Part shown: in pieces, positions 44,095 to 56,051 of the stretch
How the letters are laid out: every line of letters begins with the position of its first letter
Numbering within the stretch: the first letter of the stretch is position 1
Assembly (NCBI RefSeq): GCF_004359215.1
Contig: NC_090613.1
Coordinates: 6,413,036-6,477,035, forward strand
DNA length: 64,000 nt
Origin: Bremia lactucae
Taxonomy: Eukaryota > Oomycota > Peronosporomycetes > Peronosporales > Peronosporaceae
Direction of reading: 5' to 3'
Position numbers and translations under genes: made by a program
Notes under the pieces: generated by a model
Databases searched by the model: none
Seen by the model: the letters and a program-made list of their open reading frames with translations, nothing else
Told to the model about the DNA's origin: nothing

Positions 44095-45483
44095 ATGGCG
44101 GAGAAGAGCAAGAAGGATTTGGCATGGCTACCGCTAGGAGCAGTGGCACTAGCTGACGGCGAGTACGATGTAATAGTGCTCGGAACTGGTCTTAAGGAGT
44201 GCATCTTGAGCGGATTGCTTGCGGTAAACGGTAAGAAAGTGCTGGTGGTAGATCGCAACCCGTATTATGGTGGCGAGTGTGCTTCTCCTAACCTTACAAA
44301 CCTTTACAAGAAGTTTAAGCCTGAACAGGATCCACGTACTGACTTGGGCGCAGATCGGGATTACAACGTGGACCTGGTGCCCAAGTTTATCATGGCCTGC
44401 GGCAAACTTGTCAAAATGCTTCTGCACACTAAAGTGACCCGCTACCTCGAGTTTAAGAATGTAGATGGTAGCTACGTCGTGAAAGGCGGACGTACACACA
44501 AGGTTCCTGCTACGGGTGAAGAAGCGCTGCGGTCATCGCTCATGGGTATGTTTGAGAAGCGCAAGTTTCGCAAGCTCATCATGTATATTTATAACTATGA
44601 GGAGGGCGATCCCAAAACTTATGAGGGTATAGACCTTTTTAAGCAGCCCATGAGTGATCTTTTTGAGAAATTCGGCGTGGATGCCAACACTCAGAGCTTT
44701 ATGGGCCACGCGATGGCGCTCATGCGTGACGAATCGTACCACCAACGTCCCGCCATTGAGACTGTCCGTGCTATAAAACTGTATGCTTACTCGTTGGAGC
44801 GCTATGGCAAATCTCCATACATTTACCCGCTGTACGGCCTGGGCGGTTTGCCCGAGAGTTTTTCGCGTCTCTGTGCAATCAACGGTGGCACATTCATGCT
44901 TAATCGTGCAGTCGATGAGATCTTGACTGATAAGGACGGGAGGGCATGGGGTATTAAGTGCGACAACGAAGTGGCTAAGGCTAAGCTGGTGATTGGTGAC
45001 CCGTCGTACTTTCCAAAGGAAAAGATGCGCAAGATTGGCGTCGCTGTTCGCTCTATCTTTGTTCTAAATCACCCGATTCCTAGCACGAACGATGCTGAGT
45101 CGCTGCAGATCATCATTCCCGCAGCCCAAGCCAATCGCAAGAATGACATCTACGTCGCCGTGGTGTCGTCTGCCCACTGCGTTGCGCCGCAGGGCATCTA
45201 CATTGCCATTGTAAGCACGCTCGTTGAGACATCGATGCCTCTGCAGGAGTTGGAGTCTGGTGTGAAGCTGTTAGGTCCGTTTCTGGAGCGCTTTGACGCC
45301 ATAACGGACATGTTTGAACCTGTAGGGAACGGCAAGAAGGACAATTGCTTCATTAGTTCTTCGTACGACCCGACGAGCCACTTCGAGACTACGTCGGAGG
45401 ACGTGCTGGATTTGTATAAGCGCATTACAGGCGAAGAGCTCGACATGAACATCAATGCCGACTCAACTGACGTGGACCAGTAA
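44095..45483 (+). CDS. GDI: Rab GDP-dissociation inhibitor (Rab GDI)
   Basis: A single-exon ORF of 462 residues, the usual GDI length plus a short N-terminal extension. GDI extracts GDP-bound prenylated Rab GTPases from membranes and returns them to donor compartments. Conserved GDI/REP blocks are clear: YDVIVLGTGLKECILSGLLA (SCR1, FAD-type fold without FAD use) with DRNPYYGGE, KFIMACGKLVKMLLHTKVTR, the MGHAMALMRDESYHQRPA block (SCR3 region), and YIYPLYGLGGLPESFSRLCA. The C-terminus DSTDVDQ is acidic. It starts at ATG 44095 with an A at -3. A poly-A-like AATAAAAATTG lies near 45590. Nothing suggests disruption; this is the most secure host gene here. Confidence 0.97.
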   Translation: MAEKSKKDLAWLPLGAVALADGEYDVIVLGTGLKECILSGLLAVNGKKVLVVDRNPYYGGECASPNLTNLYKKFKPEQDPRTDLGADRDYNVDLVPKFIMACGKLVKMLLHTKVTRYLEFKNVDGSYVVKGGRTHKVPATGEEALRSSLMGMFEKRKFRKLIMYIYNYEEGDPKTYEGIDLFKQPMSDLFEKFGVDANTQSFMGHAMALMRDESYHQRPAIETVRAIKLYAYSLERYGKSPYIYPLYGLGGLPESFSRLCAINGGTFMLNRAVDEILTDKDGRAWGIKCDNEVAKAKLVIGDPSYFPKEKMRKIGVAVRSIFVLNHPIPSTNDAESLQIIIPAAQANRKNDIYVAVVSSAHCVAPQGIYIAIVSTLVETSMPLQELESGVKLLGPFLERFDAITDMFEPVGNGKKDNCFISSSYDPTSHFETTSEDVLDLYKRITGEELDMNINADSTDVDQ

Positions 45484-45649
45484 AAAAGGATCGAGACACC
45501 ACGCTAAGCATAATGAGTGATTGCATAGGGACTGAATGAAGTATTGCAGTGCAGACTTTAAAAAACAACAATTAACCGACCAGCAAATCAATAAAAATTG
45601 CTTTTATTTTGTGGTAATACAATTGCGTGATATAATGCATTTATTTTTT

Positions 45650-45862
45650 GGCCGCCGCCATGGCCTCAGACATTAATACTACGGCCACAGACCAAACTGA
45701 ACGGCCACAGACATGACCACAATTTTGCCATCTCCACTACTTAATACTGTGCTTGGTTAGATCAATCGCGTAGTTGTTTTGTCTGTGGCCGTAGCAGTTT
45801 TGTCTGTGGCTGTAGTAGTTTTGTCTGTGCCCGTAGTAGTTTTGTCTGTGCCACATTTTTTA
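45650..45862. repeat. 21-bp tandem repeat with inverted copies
   Basis: GTCTGTG starts at 45781, 45802, 45823 and 45844, a 21-bp unit (GTCTGTGGCCGTAGCAGTTTT) present nearly four times. The reverse complement core (CGGCCACAGAC) occurs twice at about 45683 and 45702. The arrangement could fold into alternative hairpins. It lies just upstream of the kinesin gene, between it and the GDI 3' end. Confidence 0.85.
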
Positions 45863-45948
45863 TACATTGTAAAGCGTTCAACCATTTAAGGGATACTTTC
45901 AACGGAATTTACGTGCCAGAAAGCATACTAGGCTACTACGCAGACATT

Positions 45949-48900
45949 ATGATACCCAATGTAAATGTCATTGACTGGCAGCACCGCTCTTTGAGCTCAA
46001 GCCAACATTCTAGCCCAGTTATGGCTAGCGCTTCAGGCTTGGGATCAGTGACGCGGCTCGACGAACGATATGTGAAACCGTTAGATGATTTAGCTCTGGA
46101 TAATCAGACGGAGAGTAGTGGCCATAGCATCGAAATAAGCGCTGTGCCTAAAGAGCCTAGGCCTTTCGCCATGAGTTTTTTGCGGCCGCATCAAGAGCGG
46201 TTACATCGTTCGATGTTCGAGAGCTTTAATCGAATGAGCGATACACCCGTAAAAGAGAACATTAATTCACTCGTGCCAGCGTCCGTTCAATTTCTGATGA
46301 GTCGATCTCTCGAGGAGGAGAAAGATCTTAGTGCGAAATCGGATAAAGAGAAGGCGTACTTGTACAAGAAGGTGGTAGTTAATGGTGTAAAATAATTAAA
46401 AGTAACTGACGAGCTACATTACTTTAGAGATACACGGATACGTACGAGCATGCAGTCGCACTTTTAAAGCATGCAGCAATGCTGGAGCGAGAACTGAACG
46501 AGTACCGAGATACCGAGATGATCAATAGCTTTGATGATACGCAGGTGCGTAATGTGATCACTCGCAATATAATTTTAATTATAAGTTGTAGTTGCAGAAT
46601 TTGAGTGAGTTTGAAGATTATAAGCAGGAGGACAGGATTCAGGCGCTGTGTCGTGAAATTACAGGACTAGTGTTGCAAGTAAATGAGCGCGATGCAGTCA
46701 TAAAAAGTCTGCTCGAAGATCGAAGTCGATCCGCAAGGGAGTTAAACGAGCTCAACTTATCGCGAGGCTTGAATTCTGGCAAAACCAACGAAGGAATAAA
46801 AGACACATCTTGTGCGTTGGAGCTAGATTTGAAGGTTGCACGACGTGAACAGCAAGAAGCCCTTGAGCGTGAATCAAAAGGAATTGCACACCTTAGACAT
46901 GTTCAAGAACTTTACGAGAAGTGTGAGGCTGCGCGTTCAACACTGTCTGACGGACTCGATAGGGCAGAGGATCAAATATCTGCGCTGCACGCTCAATGGA
47001 TGAAAGAAAAGAAAGAGTTATTGTCTTTACTGAAGAAAAATGATCAGAAAATGGCGAAAGCGCTATCTGAATGCGAGCGATTGCAAATAGAGAACGATGA
47101 CCTAGCAAATTCTCTTCAAAAGATTTTGATGAATGAAAAGAAAAAAAAATTAGCAATAGAAAGCCAACGGCAGGCTCTCAGCAACTTGAACGCTGAACAT
47201 ACGCATTTAGAAGCAAATTTGGATGCGTTGCGACCACAATCAAGCGTGCTGGATAACACAAAGGCAAGGATATTAACTCTCGAAAGAGAGTTGGCTGGAG
47301 CAACAGAGATGATACGGCGCTATTTGCTGCAGGTGGATGATCTTAAAAAGAAGCTTGAGAGAAAAAAAGAAAAATATCAAACGGCAAAAGGTCGATTTCA
47401 AAAAAGCACTGCCCATTTGGAAAAACGAGTTTTTAACGCCGAAGCTGTTCGACGCAGCCTACATAATAAGGTGCGTGTATCACAAAATAAATTTATTGGA
47501 GATGCCGCAAACAGTCACTTATGCAGACTTCAGGTGATGGAATTAAAAGGCAATATCCGCGTTTTCTGCCGCGTGCGACCTATTCTAGAGCATGAACTTA
47601 CAAGCTCTAGGGGGGAGAAGGTATATTGCTGCTTTGTATTCTTTCACATTTTGTGAAGCTTACTTAAGTATGCAGGTCTTTTCGTTTCCCGATTACCGCA
47701 GTGAACGGCGGCAGATTGAACTCAGCGCCAATCCAACGTCCCACGTAGGATATGGTCAGCATAGCTCGAGTAATGTGATCAAAAAGTACAGTTTCGACTT
47801 TGATCTGGTGTTCAATAGCAGCTGCTCGCAAGATGATGTCTTTCTAGAAGTGTCTGCGCTGATCCAGTCTGGATTAGATGGATACAACGTTTGCATATTT
47901 GCCTACGGACAAACTGGGTAAGCATCGTCTAATAAACTAATCGGAAGCGCTGAGTGTCGTATTGACATCTAATAATTTCTTGTAGATCGGGTAAAACATA
48001 TACGATGCAAGGGAGTAATAATGTTGCCAACTGCAAGCTGCGAGACTTATGGCCAGACTTGGGTATCGTTGGACGAGCGTTTGCTCAAATTTTTAAAGGT
48101 ATAGAAGAATTACGTACAGGCGGATGGGATTTTACTGCCAGCCTTGAGCTAATTGAGATTTATAACGAGACATTCCGTGACTTACTTGCGCCAATTGAGG
48201 TAAAAAAGTTGCCGGCATGGCCAAACAACTTTGACTTACAATCTTTATCTTGTAAATTTTAAGTCACACGAAAAAATTGAACTTCGTCAAGATAGCGAAG
48301 GAAAGACTGTCGTAGTGAATTCATTTAGCCAAAAGATCGGGAGCGACCAAGAAGCATGGGACTTGCTTCGAGGAGCAATATCAAAAAGGTCTACCAATTC
48401 GACGCAATTAAACGACAAATCTTCGCGCAGCCACTGCGTCATCACCCTGAGGTAAGAGTCACTCAAATAGCCTTTGATAAGTGGTGCTTATGTATCATTT
48501 TGTTCTATACAATCCAGACTGAAAGGAAAGAACTCGCTTACTAACGAGATGCGAACCGGGGTTATCAATCTTGTCGACTTGGCGGTACGTGGTACTGTTA
48601 ATTTCGTGTTAAGTATTAATTTCGTTTTTGCTAAACACTTGAATTGTAGGGGTCTGAACATGTGTCGAAGTCGGGTAGTGACAGCAGCAAGAAACTTTTG
48701 AAAGAAGCGACGTCAATAAATAAGAGTCTTTCGGCGTTGGGAAATGTGATGTGTTCCCTTGCGAAAAAGGTTTGTGCTGCCACGATTGTCCTTGAATCGC
48801 ACTATAAAGTCTAATTGGTATTTATTTAATCGTAAAGTCGACGCATGTCCCTTTCCGCGACACAAAGTTGACCCATTTTTTGAGCTCCTCTCTTAGTGGA

Positions 48901-49038
48901 GATAGCAAAACTCTTATGATCTGCAATCTCTCACCACTAGGCGAGCACCGCTGCGAAACACTCAATTCTCTTCGGTTTGCCAAGATGGTTAACTCTTGCG
49001 AAATAGCGTTTCCGTCGAGGGTATCCAGAAGATTGTAA
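45949..49038 (+). CDS. C-terminal motor kinesin (kinesin-14 type)
   Basis: Nine exons: 45949-46371, 46428-46544, 46598-47620, 47676-47917, 47986-48199, 48264-48451, 48518-48584, 48650-48769, 48838-49038. All introns are GT-AG, 53-68 bp, and frames join exactly to 864 residues. Residues 1-160 are unstructured. A long coiled coil follows (about 180-520). The motor is at the C-terminus, preceded by the neck [14 protein letters not shown] typical of minus-end-directed kinesin-14. P-loop GQTGSGKTYTM (formed across intron 4), switch I NDKSSRSH, switch II DLAGSE (across intron 7), [12 protein letters not shown] and VPFRDTKLT are all intact, so it should be an active ATPase. The first in-frame ATG is 45949; the frame is open further upstream, so an earlier start is possible. 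Confidence 0.9.
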
Positions 49039-49044
49039 GTATTT

Positions 49045-49530
49045 GTTGCGTTAAAAGCGGCCTCACCCATCAAACTTAGTACCTTATTACAAGTATCGTC
49101 ACGGAAGCGGTAATTTAGCTTCATGTGCGCGGGAAGAAATTTTTCGACTGTTTTGTATTTAATCAAATCAAATTTGAAACCTTTTATCTAATCAGTGGAT
49201 GTCACCTCTGTCGATGTGCACCGCGTAATATTCTGAATACTTCGGATTACGGATGACCGTAGCCACGATCCCTTCCAATGTGATACACCTATGTGCATCA
49301 CCATCCCGTTAAGTACCCAAAGTATACTTAATAATTTGTGTAACATAGCGCCTTTAGCCCGTTACAGCACCCCCTCTCCAAAAGCGAGCTTTTCATTTTG
49401 TAAAATCGTCAACGGGAGGAACGAAGTACAGCGAGCGGCTTTACGCGCCGCTTTCAGTCCTCTCACTTAATCTTAGCGACCACTGTGTGACGTCCTTTGT
49501 CATAACACGGCACCTGACATGCCAGCAACA
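49045..49530 (-). repeat. family C LTR end plus leader fragment
   Basis: 49045-49366 aligns with the inner end of the family C LTR (AAGCGGTAAT..., ending CCCGTTACA). 49367-49530 matches the leader and the first codons of the family C antisense ORF (CACGGCACCTGACATGCCAG). It starts 7 bp after the kinesin stop codon. Confidence 0.7.
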
Positions 49531-49547
49531 AGTTGCTACCATTACAC

Positions 49548-49665
49548 TATTTAACATGAAAGTACGCATATATTGCGAAGTCTTTTCGCAAGACTTTCCA
49601 AGCTTCAGTAGTTCGAAAGGTCTGCAAAAAGACTTCGCAATATATCGGTACTTAACGTTAAATTG
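49548..49665. repeat. imperfect palindrome, about 50-bp arms
   Basis: 49548-49598 is the near reverse complement of 49615-49665, around the core ATATATTGCGAAGTCTTT. It could be a small foldback element or hairpin. Confidence 0.85.
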
Positions 49666-49839
49666 AAAGATGCTTTCTCAACAAAGAAATTATGAACGAA
49701 AGCCGACAGAAACTGAAACATAAGGAAATTGTGGCTCATGGAGGGTACAAAAGCGAGCACTAAGATTCGCCTATTTGAAGTAGAAGTAAAGCAAAATGAA
49801 TTCATCCTTAGCTTGACCTCCAAAGACTAACTAACATGC

Positions 49840-50346
49840 ATGGCCGGTGTCCGTTAAATAATTATTCTTTCCTATAAGAGGACTTATAAATAGCATTTCC
49901 TATAAGAGAAAATAAATAAAGAAGTTCAAAATTATTATCTTGCATATTTTTACTTAATAGTTATAATATTACCAAATTTAATCATATTGACGCAATAAGA
50001 CATCACTTCTACTGATTGGTTGATTTGAGTTTGAATCAACCCCGCCAATCGTCACAAGGCACGATTGTGCGGTGCAGAAGTAGGCGCCATACATTGTTAG
50101 TTATTAGTATAATAAATCAGTAGTGCACCGAAGATCGTTACGTAGGAACTTAATATATTAATACAGTTTTACTTTTCTCGATTCTAAAGCCTTAGAATTT
50201 ACTTTTAGTAGCTAAGACTTATTAGCTACTTAAAACCTTCCTCTGCACGTTGTGTACGTCAAGTAGTCAAGGCGCCCCACCTTCACTGTAATCAGTGTAG
50301 GTTGACTAGTTCTGTGGTCAATACTAGCAAAGGGTGCCCCATTACA
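49840..50346 (+). repeat. family A LTR (5' LTR of A3) with PBS
   Basis: Aligns with 11451-11940 and ends GGTGCCCCATTACA at 50346. TGGTAGCACTTAGTAG at 50349 is the likely primer-binding site. The left end is approximate. Confidence 0.65.
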
Positions 50347-50397
50347 CCTGGTAGCACTTAGTAGTCCGTTTAAAGGCCTACGCACGTTCCATCCAAC

Positions 50398-51570
50398 ATG
50401 GATGTGATGGATGGAGAAGGATGGAGCTTTCCAGCCCCTCAAGAAGGCTATCACGCAACTTCACTCATTTGAGTGACTTTGAATGGAGAGCGATCGAACG
50501 CATGAGTTCGGTCGTACGCGGACCAGCCGTTGGCGCCATGCTGTTCACTCTGAACACAGATGAACAACATGCCGCCATAACCGAGTTCATACAACATGAA
50601 CTCGACGAAGCCCAGGAAAAAGTAGCCTTACTTCACCAGCAAGGCTCTCAACACGCGGAGGTGTTGAGGGAACAGTGTGCTTAACAATTGGATCTGTTGA
50701 GACAGCAGCATGTAAATGCTGCTTATGGGCCGACGCTTCCGCGTCGACCCGAAAGATTAAATATAGAAATCTTTGAGTTTAAAAGCAATAGAAGGCAACT
50801 CCTTTTTAATATGGTTCGTCCAATTAGACGACGCCATTGAAGCTGGCCACATCAAAGATGATGCATCAAAAGTAAAATTTGGCATGTCCAACTTAGCCGA
50901 ACGTGCCAAATCTTGGGCCTTGGAGCGGCCCAAAATCGTGCCGGCGCGAAAGGGCATCAGCGGCGCTTAAGCTTCACGACCCATTAATTTTTGGGTCGTA
51001 TGACGTCTTGAAGGCCCGGCTCAGACAAACATTTGAGCCGCCACGTGCCGAAATCAGGGCTCGATCCGAGCTCCTGGATTTGAACCAGGGCAAGCGTGAT
51101 CTGCACGCTTATGCCCAACATGCACGATATCTGGTCAGTGGTATCGTTACTCATCCAATCATGAACAAACCGAGGTGACTGTGTTTATTAAAGGTCTTGC
51201 AGACGGCCCTGTTAAGACCTGCCTGTTCCGGCTAGAATTAGAGTTGCTCGACCAAGCGATTTCTATAGTGATACAGAAGGACTTCAGTCTTAAACATGCC
51301 TTTGTCCACTGTAGTGCTTATTGTCCACCGAGACGACAAGAAAACGGTTGTCCAGAAGCCATGGTATTTAGAGAGAGAAACCTCGCTCTTCAAGTCACAA
51401 AAGATTACAAAAATGCAATCGTTGTCAAAAGACGGCTATTACGCCTATAAGTGTAGTGCCCCACGGCTAGTACCTAAAAACACTGAGCGACAAGACCGAC
51501 CTATCGTAAGGAACAGCGGAGGACGCGGATACGACGCTGTTACGAAATCGCAATGGCGAGGCGAATCGTG
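50398..51570 (+). pseudogene. A3 gag
   Basis: Collinear with A2 gag: VRGPAVGAMLFTLNTDEQHA, LDEAQEKVALLHQQGSQHAE (50421-50684), NSFLIWFVQLDDAIEAGHIK and NLAERAKSWAL (50773-50970), PPRAEIRARSELLDLNQGKR, then DGPVKTCLFRLELELLDQAI (51175-51450). Frameshifts at several points make it non-functional. The zinc knuckle is not recognisable. Confidence 0.7.
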
Positions 51571-51649
51571 AAAAAACGGTAGGGGCCAGTAAATACGGAG
51601 CGCCCTGCTATCACGCTACGTCAAAAGAATTTGCAGGCCTTTTGACGAA

Positions 51650-53612
51650 AGTTGCTCCTCACAAACAAACATTGTGTGTAACTGGCCGAGGGGATGAGGT
51701 TAACATCATCACCTTAGCATTAAAGTGGCAAATGAATTCCAAATAAAGTCCCTAGTCGATTGAGGGGCGTCAAAAATTTTTATTCGACGCCAATCGCTAG
51801 AAGATCGCAAACTCAAATTTGTTGAGCGCGATATCCCTCTAACACCTAGCAACAGGCGCATCTGTAACGGTTAAAAAACGTGAAGTTGGTATCCAATACA
51901 CGTTAAAAAGCTAACAGCACGATGATGATATCATCGTATTAGATTTGGATGACAAATTTGATGTCATCCTTGGATTACCATGGCTCAGAAGTTACGAGCC
52001 ATGCATAAATTGGCAGCATCAAGCCGTGACGATGCCTGTCTCTTGTTCATCAGATGGCCAATTGATGAACGTCTTGGAGCGTCCACAAGCGTGTGGATGT
52101 TCTACGAGTGAGTGCGATAGCCTCACTTGTGGGTCGGTCGTTAGCATGACTGCACAAGACCTTTGTGTGAATACTCAACACTTTGTGGAGTTAAATCCCG
52201 ACGGCTGTGCAAAAAAACAGGCAGCGTCAAAGGTCCACCATTGTGACATGATCATAGTTACCGACGGCTGTGCCCCAAGCACAGGTAGCATCGAAGTTCG
52301 ACCTCTCGAATAAGTTGAGTGGTACGAAACAAGGATGCTTGCTTGAATAGCAACATCCAAGAAAATATTAAACGACCGTCTATAAGAGACATTGCGAGTC
52401 CTAGATCGACTGGAGAGTCGACCGTAGAGGATCTTGTTGTGGCTGCAGAACCACAGCTAGAGGCAGTTGGGAAGGATACTCCGACCTGATAACAGGATCG
52501 AAATACTGTGTCATGAAGCAGTAGTCATTGCCCCGCGAACAAGTATTAGCGCTTGACAAATTCTTTGCCGATCCCTTGTCAGCGGGTCATGTGAGGGAGT
52601 CAACCTCCCAGAAAGCTCTCCGACCTTCTCTGTGCGTAAAGTAACAGGAGGGTGGCGGGTTGTGCATTCGTTCAATAAATTAAACGCTGCAATGGTACCG
52701 GCTCAAACGCCGATACCACGAAAAGACGTAATCATTAATAGTATGTCAAAGAGTACTGTCTACGCATGAATAGATCTGATGGATGAATTCTATCAGATCC
52801 TTATGCGTGAACAAGATATTATGTTCACAGTAGTAAGCACTTCAAGCGGCATGCTATGGGGGTGGCTAGTTATGCCACAGGGGCTTCGTAATGCCCCTGC
52901 AACATTCAACAGATGTGTAACCAATCTGTTGAGATCAGTGCGGAATTTTGGACCGAATTTTTTTGAAGACGTCTTCGTTCATAGCAGAGCCATAAACGCA
53001 TAGTCGGATGTTGAAGTACATCCTAGCCACGTCCGAAAGGTTCTTACACTTATGCGTAAGCACAAGATCTGAAAAAGTGTATATTCGCTGGAAGCGAAAT
53101 GCCACTTCTTGGGTGCATCGTGGGTAAACACGGTGTACGATCAGATCCAGAAAATATCAAGGCGATCACCGATTGGCCTGGGCTAGTCGATAAAAATGGA
53201 CGTAGAAAGTTTCTTGGTTAAACGGCGTACCTGCACAAGTACTCACGCAATTATGCAGAAATGGCAGTAATTCATTCTTTTTTATTGAAGAAAATTTTAA
53301 AGTGGTCCTGGAACGCTGATTGTTAGTGTTCCTTCGAGAATATCAAGCAAAGCTTGATTAAATCGCCTATCCTGGCGATTGCTGACCAAAACCGACCTTT
53401 TCATGTGGTCTGTGGCGCCAGCGAATTTGCGATCGGCTGTGCGTTAATGCAATATGAGACAGACGGTGCAGAGCTAGTCGTCTGTTATCAATCGCGTCAG
53501 CTTCAACCAGCTAAACGCAACAGTGCATGACAAGGAACTCCTTGCCATGTATATGCACTGGCTAAGTTTAGGGCCTTTCTCTTGGTAGATAGACTGTTCT
53601 TGTCGTCATCCC
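51650..53612 (+). pseudogene. A3 protease, spacer, RT and RNase H
   Basis: The protease active site reads LVD-stop-GAS (cysteine codon of A2 changed to TGA) near 51755, with KFDVILGLPWLRSYEPCI at 51955. The spacer follows (SECDSLTCGSVVS near 52105; HHCDMIIVTDGCAPSTGSIE near 52240). RT is at about 52540-53140: GMLWGWLVMPQGLRNAPATF and a YxDD box altered to FFED before VFVHSRA. RNase H is at about 53380-53612 and stops where a segment is missing (found inverted at 54306-54767). Confidence 0.75.
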
Positions 53613-55840
53613 CACTCATAATGATAGGCGTTTACGCATCATGTATGAGGGCCACGATGCGCTAATAATTGGTCATCGTGGACGTGAAAAGACCTATCTC
53701 ACGATAAGTCGCGACTTCTCCTGGCCACGCCAGTGTGAGTTCGTCCGCAAGTACTTACGTGCTTGCGAAATTCGTCAACGGGTGAAGCCCATTGCTTCAT
53801 CCTGTGCTCTGTTACAATCTCTGCCTGTTCCAGCAGAGTGTTGGCAGCCCGTGACTATGTACTTCGTCTTCAAATTTCACGGACGATCGCAAAAAAAATA
53901 ACACTCTTGTGTTTGTTGATATTTGTAGCAATATGGTAAATGTTATTGCAGTCCCAAAGTCAATTACAGCCAAACGCTGTACTCCTGTCTTTGTTGACAC
54001 ATAATTTCGACTCCATGGGTATTCCCGCGAGCTGGTCTTTGATCGAGACCCCAGATTCGCGTCAGAATTTTGGCAATCTGTGTTCAAATCACTTGGAACA
54101 CAGTTAAAATGTCAACTTCTGACCATCCTAAAAAATATGGTCAGACAGAACGTACGAATTGTATCCTCGAAGAGATACTTCGCGGATACGTCCACTCTTT
54201 TAAGAGTTGAAGTGTGTTTCTTACCGATGGTGTAATTTGCCATCAACATCTCAGTGTATGCTTCTATATAGCATACACCGTTTTTCGTGAACCACGTATA
54301 CTCACCTTCTTTATGAGTAGGTGTGTCGCCAGCATGGCGGTGTAGTACAGTAACCTACTGCGTGTTGTATATCGATCTGTTGAGGATCTATACAATTTCG
54401 ACAATCCTTTTAAAGATTGTCGGAATGGATTTTTAAGGTATTTCATCAACTCTAAAGAGCCTTATCTTCTTGATAAGCCCTTATAACGTCGTCGAGTAAT
54501 GTTGACGACGGAACACTTATTGTTACAACAGTGGCCTTATGCTCACTGTTATTTGTTGCAAACAGAGGCCTTATGCTTATTGTTGTTTTGCGCAGCAGGC
54601 TCAAATAAGGCCGGCGCGAAAGGGCATCAGCGACGACATTTAGTCGTCCTGGCTTATATTCCACGGAAAAGTTATACTGCGCGAAGAAAGACAACCATCT
54701 CGCCATTTTTTGCGAGAGAAGTGGACTGTTTTCGGCCGTGCGTATAGACGCATGGTGACTCTTATTCAACGGGGGAGGATCGCTCGAGCAATGAGAATTT
54801 TTGCTCTTGCTCATCACGCATTGACTCTATGGTCAAAACGAAGGATACCAATGGTGATTCAATCTGGACAAACACAGCAATAGCGATAATGCTATTACGA
54901 CTTTGATAATGATGCTGAAAGACTCAGCATTGACAATAATAATATTAGTGAGAACAATAATGCTCTCACCAATGAGGAGAACGGCATCTCCGCAGTGCGC
55001 ACCGATGGCACTGACAGCAAAAACAAAACTGAGTCAGCAGGAGAATTCGTGCTGACTAGAGAAGCAGTGGTCGGTTTCTGCAGTGGACCGACAGAAAGGG
55101 TACTCTGACAAAAATGGAAAAACAAACATTTTTTATATATAATGTTAATGATCGGGTTCTACTATCTTCGGCAAACCTACATAACATGTAGTGACAAATA
55201 AGGGCAGTAATGAATTATTGCACAGGTATATCGACCCATTTCGTGTATTTCATTGCCAAGGAATGCGTACACGATCGATCTGCCTCGTATAATGCGTACG
55301 CATCCTACGTTTCATGTCGCGCGTCTCCGCCTGTACCATCAGAATGAGGCTTTTTCCGGGGCTGAATTAAACCGGCACGGTTTACGGCATTTGCTAAAGC
55401 CTGATAATCCCGAGCCAAAGCCTGATTGTCTAAGGTCAAAGTCTGGTTCTCATGAGCCAGACGATCCGCTCTATTTTCCAAGGAAGAGATCTTTAACGAG
55501 CTGTCTCCAGCTCGTTTTGAAGACTGATCTGTCCTTCATGCGCAAGTTGATCAACCGCACTTGCGAACTTTTTTTAATTGTTCGCGGGAAACATGGTCGA
55601 CCGTCGTTACTAGGTCGCGACGACGGGATCGCTCGTGATCAATGTCCTCCATAAATCATGGAGGACATTATCCAAGTCACGATGTTGACTCAGGTTCGGT
55701 GAATGAGGCGGACTCGATTTTGTCTTCCTCTCTACATTTGTTGACAGATTTGAGTGGTGAAAAGGGTTCGAACGGTATCCACCCTCGCATGATAGTTGGG
55801 AACCTCGTTCCCAACTGATGATGGACGTACCGGGTCTTGA
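53612..55840 (+). pseudogene. A3 integrase and chromodomain, interrupted
   Basis: Zinc-binding region and core start at 53641-53901 (GREKTYLTISRDFSWPRQ); the first catalytic aspartate is replaced (TMYFVFKF instead of SMDSVFGF). The core end with SDHPKKYGQTERTN-like sequence is near 54115-54180. An inverted segment (54306-54767) interrupts the integrase tail, which resumes to the C-terminal module at 55253 (NAYTIDLPRIMRTHPTFHV). A chromodomain remnant lies at about 55765-55830 (RYPPSHDSWEPRSQLMMDVP). Confidence 0.7.
54306..54767 (-). pseudogene. A3 RNase H end and linker, transposed and inverted
   Basis: On the minus strand from 54817: HHASIRTAENSPLLSQKMAR, WLSFFAQYNFSVEYKPGRLN, VVADALSRR. 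This is the part of RNase H and linker missing at 53612. It sits in opposite orientation inside the integrase. Confidence 0.75.
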
Positions 55841-56051
55841 CGACAGTACGACGAGATTCATCTTTCTCGACAGAGGGTCCTACAGAGAACAAGCACTTCT
55901 TGCGCTCGTGAACAAATATAAGGTTCTTAATTCCTTTGCGCATCGCACAAGAGATGAGCGTCCTCCAATAAGGGTCCGTGAGGCATGTCTTCTTAGGGGC
56001 ATGACTTGAACCATTAAAAAGCATGGGCTTGAGTCCCCCTACGAGAGGCAA
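55400..56051 (-). pseudogene. A3 antisense ORF (aORF)
   Basis: Minus strand: 56051-55677 is open (MPLVGGLKPMLFNGSSHAP, FSVGPSVEKDESRRTV). After frame breaks it continues to about 55400 with heptad-rich text (SREQLKKV, LENRADRLAHENQTLTLDNQ, ALARDYQALANAVNRAG). The last part is opposite the linker before the A3 chromodomain. The N-terminal third is lost at about 56250, where a family B piece begins. Confidence 0.6.

Noticed and set aside
48822..49166. Minus-strand ORF overlapping the kinesin 3' end
   Set aside because: It is the shadow of the last kinesin exon and the LTR fragment.
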